A model generated the notes under the pieces. That model worked only from the letters and a program-made list of their open reading frames with translations. It did not search any database and was not told where the DNA came from. The translations under genes were made by a program, and so were the position numbers. Source: Bdellovibrio sp. ZAP7 (GTDB taxonomy: Bacteria; Bdellovibrionota; Bdellovibrionia; Bdellovibrionales; Bdellovibrionaceae). From it: DNA of 64,000 nucleotides. The stretch covers positions 868,001 to 932,000 of the forward strand of contig NZ_CP030082.1 in NCBI RefSeq assembly GCF_006874645.1, in the 5' to 3' direction. Shown here one piece after another: positions 61,398 to 64,000 of this stretch (its first letter is position 1; each line of letters begins with the position of its first letter).

Positions 61398-62636
61398 ATG
61401 CAACCGTCCTCGGCCCTTTCTGATTTTAAAAAGCTTATCTCCGCAAGATTTCTCTTTACCTTGGCTGTGCAAATGCAGGCGGTGGTTGTTGGGTGGAGAA
61501 TTTACGAACTCACTCAAGATCCTTTGTCGCTGGGATTCATCGGACTAGCGGAAGCCATTCCCGCCCTGGGCCTGGCATTGTATGCAGGCTATATCGTCGA
61601 TCGTTCTCGTCCTATCAAAGTTTATCGTTGGGTGCTTGAAGGCAGTTTGATTTCTGCCGGAATTCTGCTGATCGCAGGATTCTATGGAGCTCGTTTGTCG
61701 GATCACTGGCAGATCGTTGCCCTTTATCTGTCTTCGATTTTTTCTGGAGCGGCTCGCGCGTTTTCGCAGCCCTCGATGTATGCCATTCTTCCTAAAATGA
61801 CCAAGCGAGAAGGTTTATCCAAAGCTTTGGCCTGGATGAGTACAGCGATGCAAACAGCCCGGGTGTCGGGGCCCGCATTGGGCGGTTTGATTTTTGGCTT
61901 CCTGGGATTGGAAGTTGCGTACTCGGTGATTTTCGTACTTTTGATTGGTGCTTTGTTAGCGACTTATAAAATTCAAATGCAGATCGAAGCTCCCGCTAGT
62001 ACCGGAGAATCCCGTGCGATGATGGAAGAATTGAAATCAGGCGTGCGCTTTGTTTTTGGTCATCCGATTTTGTTGCCAGCACTTTCACTGGATATGATTT
62101 CCGTATTATTCGGCGGAGTGACAGCGTTGATGCCTATCTATGCGAAAGAAATTTTGGCTGTGGGTCCCCGTGGTTTAGGAATTTTACGAGCCGCACCGGC
62201 AGTTGGTGCCATGGTGATGGGCTTTATTCTTACTCGCGTCGCTATTCGCAAAAATGCGGGTAAGTATTTGCTCACTGCCGTTTTTGGATTTGGTTTGAGC
62301 ATTTTAGTTTTCGCCGTCAGCAAGAATTTTTATCTGTCCTTATTTGCTCTGGGCTTTAGCGGAATCTTTGATAGCGTCAGCGTGGTGGTCAGAAGTACCG
62401 CTGTGCAATTGGCTTCTCCGGATCATATGCGTGGAAGAATATCATCTGTTAATTCGATGTTCATTGGCTCGTCTAATGAAGTCGGTGAATTTGAGTCCGG
62501 TGTGGCGGCGAAGTTTCTTGGTACGGTCCCCGCAGCGTGTTTTGGTGCTGTGATGTGTTTAGTGACCGTGAGTGTGATCGCATGGAGGTCTCCAGCCTTA
62601 AGAAATATGGATATGGACAAGGTCACGCCGTATTAA
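61398..62636 (+). CDS. MFS transporter (EntS-like, MFS_3)
   Basis: 412 residues with about 11-12 membrane helices. The N-terminus FLFTLAVQMQAVVVGWRIYE and the loop YAGYIVDRSRPIKVYRW (the D-R-x-G-like motif between helices 2 and 3) fit the enterobactin-exporter branch. SPDHMRGRISSVNSMFIGSSNEVG near helix 10 is typical. Substrate unknown. Confidence 0.85.
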   Translation: MQPSSALSDFKKLISARFLFTLAVQMQAVVVGWRIYELTQDPLSLGFIGLAEAIPALGLALYAGYIVDRSRPIKVYRWVLEGSLISAGILLIAGFYGARLSDHWQIVALYLSSIFSGAARAFSQPSMYAILPKMTKREGLSKALAWMSTAMQTARVSGPALGGLIFGFLGLEVAYSVIFVLLIGALLATYKIQMQIEAPASTGESRAMMEELKSGVRFVFGHPILLPALSLDMISVLFGGVTALMPIYAKEILAVGPRGLGILRAAPAVGAMVMGFILTRVAIRKNAGKYLLTAVFGFGLSILVFAVSKNFYLSLFALGFSGIFDSVSVVVRSTAVQLASPDHMRGRISSVNSMFIGSSNEVGEFESGVAAKFLGTVPAACFGAVMCLVTVSVIAWRSPALRNMDMDKVTPY

Positions 62637-62726
62637 GTGATGGCAACATAGGGTTGCACTTTTAACATTCGTATTTTCAATCTTTATATCTAGGGCCATA
62701 CTCGCCCCGAACTGAGGGTTTCAAGT

Positions 62727-64000
62727 ATGGACGATTTACTTGCCGCGCGCTCAACGATGGCTTTCTCGTTGGGCTTTCATATTATTTTCGCTGCCATAGG
62801 CATGGTGATGCCTTTCTTTATGGCGGTGGCCCATTTTCTGTATCTTAAAAAAAATCGCGCTGAAGATCTAGAACTCACGAAGTTGTGGATGAAGGGCGTG
62901 GCGATTCTTTTCGCGGTGGGCGCTGTCTCTGGGACGGTTCTGTCGTTTGAACTGGGTTTGCTGTGGCCTGGATTTATGAAACATGCCGGCGCGATTATCG
63001 GTATGCCCTTTTCCTGGGAAGGAACCGCCTTTTTTCTTGAGGCGATCGCGATCGGACTTTACCTGTATGGTTGGAATCGCATGAATCGTTGGGTGCACTG
63101 GACGGCGGGACTGATTGTGGGAATTTCTGGATTTGCTTCCGGAGTTTTTGTGGTGGCCGCAAACAGTTGGATGAATTCACCAGCCGGGTTCGAGTGGGTG
63201 AATGGACAAGCGATTAATATCGATCCCATAGCGGCGATGTTTAATCGCGCGTGGCTGCACCAAACTCTGCATATGCAAGTCGCCGCTGTCCAAGCTGTGG
63301 GCTTTGCTGTTGCGGGAATGCACGCCTTTCTTTTGCTAAAGCGAAAACACTCAACGTTGCACCTGCGTGCCTTGAAAATCGCCATGACGTTTGCGACGGT
63401 GGCTTCTTTGATCCAACCGATGGTCGGTCACTTTGCAGCACAGAAAGTTGCCGAATATCAGCCGGCAAAATTGGCAGCCATGGAGGCGCATTTTCATACC
63501 GAACCACGGGCTTCCTTAATTATTGGTGGAATTCCAGATGTGGAAACGGGTGAAGTCCATGGCGCTGTTAAAATTCCTGGTATGCTGAGCTTCCTGGCCT
63601 TCAATGATTTCAATGCGACGGTGAAGGGCTTGAATGACTTTCCAAGGGAGGAGTGGCCTCCGGTCATGGTTACGCACTTTGCTTTTCAAATAATGGTCGG
63701 TCTTGGCACATTGATGATTGGACTGGGGCTTTTGTATCTGCTGCTTGTGCGAAAAAATGCTCTGCCGGATTGGTTTTTGAAAGTTCTGATGGCTGCCGCT
63801 CCATTGGGTTTTATTGCGATTGAGGCGGGTTGGGTTGTGACAGAAGTGGGACGACAGCCTTGGATCATTTATGGAATTATGAAAACGAAGGATGCGGTAA
63901 CGCCGATGCCCGGAGTTCAATTCCATTTCTATCTTTTTCTTGTGCTCTATTTCTTTTTATCTTTTGTGACGGCGTGGCTGTTCCGTCGTCAACTGCAGGT
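62727..64000 (+). CDS. cydA: Cytochrome bd-type ubiquinol oxidase subunit I, truncated by the window end
   Basis: About 424 residues visible, no stop. His at residue 18 in FSLGFHIIF is the axial ligand to heme b595 (His19 in E. coli). PFSWEGTAFFLEAIAIGLYL, RAWLHQTLHMQVAAVQAVGF and VGRQPWIIYG are further marks. The region after the fifth helix is short, suggesting a short-Q-loop (CIO-like, cyanide-insensitive) enzyme. It gives high-affinity oxygen respiration. The cydB partner should lie just beyond the window. Confidence 0.93.
   Translation, partial: MDDLLAARSTMAFSLGFHIIFAAIGMVMPFFMAVAHFLYLKKNRAEDLELTKLWMKGVAILFAVGAVSGTVLSFELGLLWPGFMKHAGAIIGMPFSWEGTAFFLEAIAIGLYLYGWNRMNRWVHWTAGLIVGISGFASGVFVVAANSWMNSPAGFEWVNGQAINIDPIAAMFNRAWLHQTLHMQVAAVQAVGFAVAGMHAFLLLKRKHSTLHLRALKIAMTFATVASLIQPMVGHFAAQKVAEYQPAKLAAMEAHFHTEPRASLIIGGIPDVETGEVHGAVKIPGMLSFLAFNDFNATVKGLNDFPREEWPPVMVTHFAFQIMVGLGTLMIGLGLLYLLLVRKNALPDWFLKVLMAAAPLGFIAIEAGWVVTEVGRQPWIIYGIMKTKDAVTPMPGVQFHFYLFLVLYFFLSFVTAWLFRRQLQ

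Overview
The window looks like chromosomal DNA of a Gram-negative predatory bacterium of the Bdellovibrio group (Bdellovibrionota). This is an inference. It rests on moderate GC, very many signal peptides and lipoproteins of unknown family, several peptidoglycan and envelope enzymes, proteins in a style known from Bdellovibrio (Ig-like repeats joined to an FGE-like domain, small orphan lipoproteins), and a bacterial topoisomerase VI. There is no rRNA, prophage, plasmid module or CRISPR array. One tRNA gene, tRNA-Arg(TCT), is present.

Layout. 1-9.5 kb: M3 peptidase (cut by the window edge), exported DUF2252 protein, beta-propeller, old yellow enzyme, tRNA-Arg with a 22-bp inverted repeat reaching its 3' end, Tat-exported PhoD-like phosphatase, YihY membrane protein, Lys-rich repeat lipoprotein. 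9.6-13.6 kb: a compact minus-strand operon of a sigma-54 response regulator, CdsA-like, PlsC-like and metallo-beta-lactamase-fold genes, divergent from serA. 15-20 kb: secreted proteins, including a double periplasmic-binding-protein fusion. 20-22.6 kb: GlcD-type oxidase, DUF2892 protein, grxD-bolA, then a structured G-rich divergent intergenic region. 22.6-29 kb: LtaS/MdoB-like sulfatase, PilZ plus cyclic-nucleotide-binding regulators, HNH nuclease, two tandem orphan paralogues. 29-32 kb: topoisomerase VI B and A subunits. 32-38.4 kb: NADAR lipoprotein, two paralogous lipoproteins, GT39 glycosyltransferase, NAPE-PLD-like hydrolase, aspA, frameshifted acetyltransferase. 38.4-39.4 kb: a REP-associated Y1 transposase with five copies of an 11-nt motif in and around it. 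39.4-43.5 kb: secreted orphan, YqjM-type flavoenzyme, Lys-rich exported peptide, mtgA. 43.7-51.4 kb: six consecutive genes for exported, mostly cysteine-rich proteins that I cannot assign to any family. 51.4-64 kb: TPR-like protein, HPPD-like VOC protein, small cytosolic proteins, hybrid histidine kinase with a REC-PilZ-like partner, an L,D-transpeptidase/lytic-transglycosylase fusion, lipoproteins, glycine-rich RRM protein, MFS transporter and the start of cydA.

The strongest candidates for something new are the six-gene secreted operon (43756-51360), the transposase with its motif set (38215-39286), the bacterial Topo VI operon with a histone-H1-like tail (29030-31974), the exported NADAR lipoprotein (32161-32700), and two unusual fusions (18371-20116 and 57325-58767). 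All family names come from reading motifs by eye; no database search was run.
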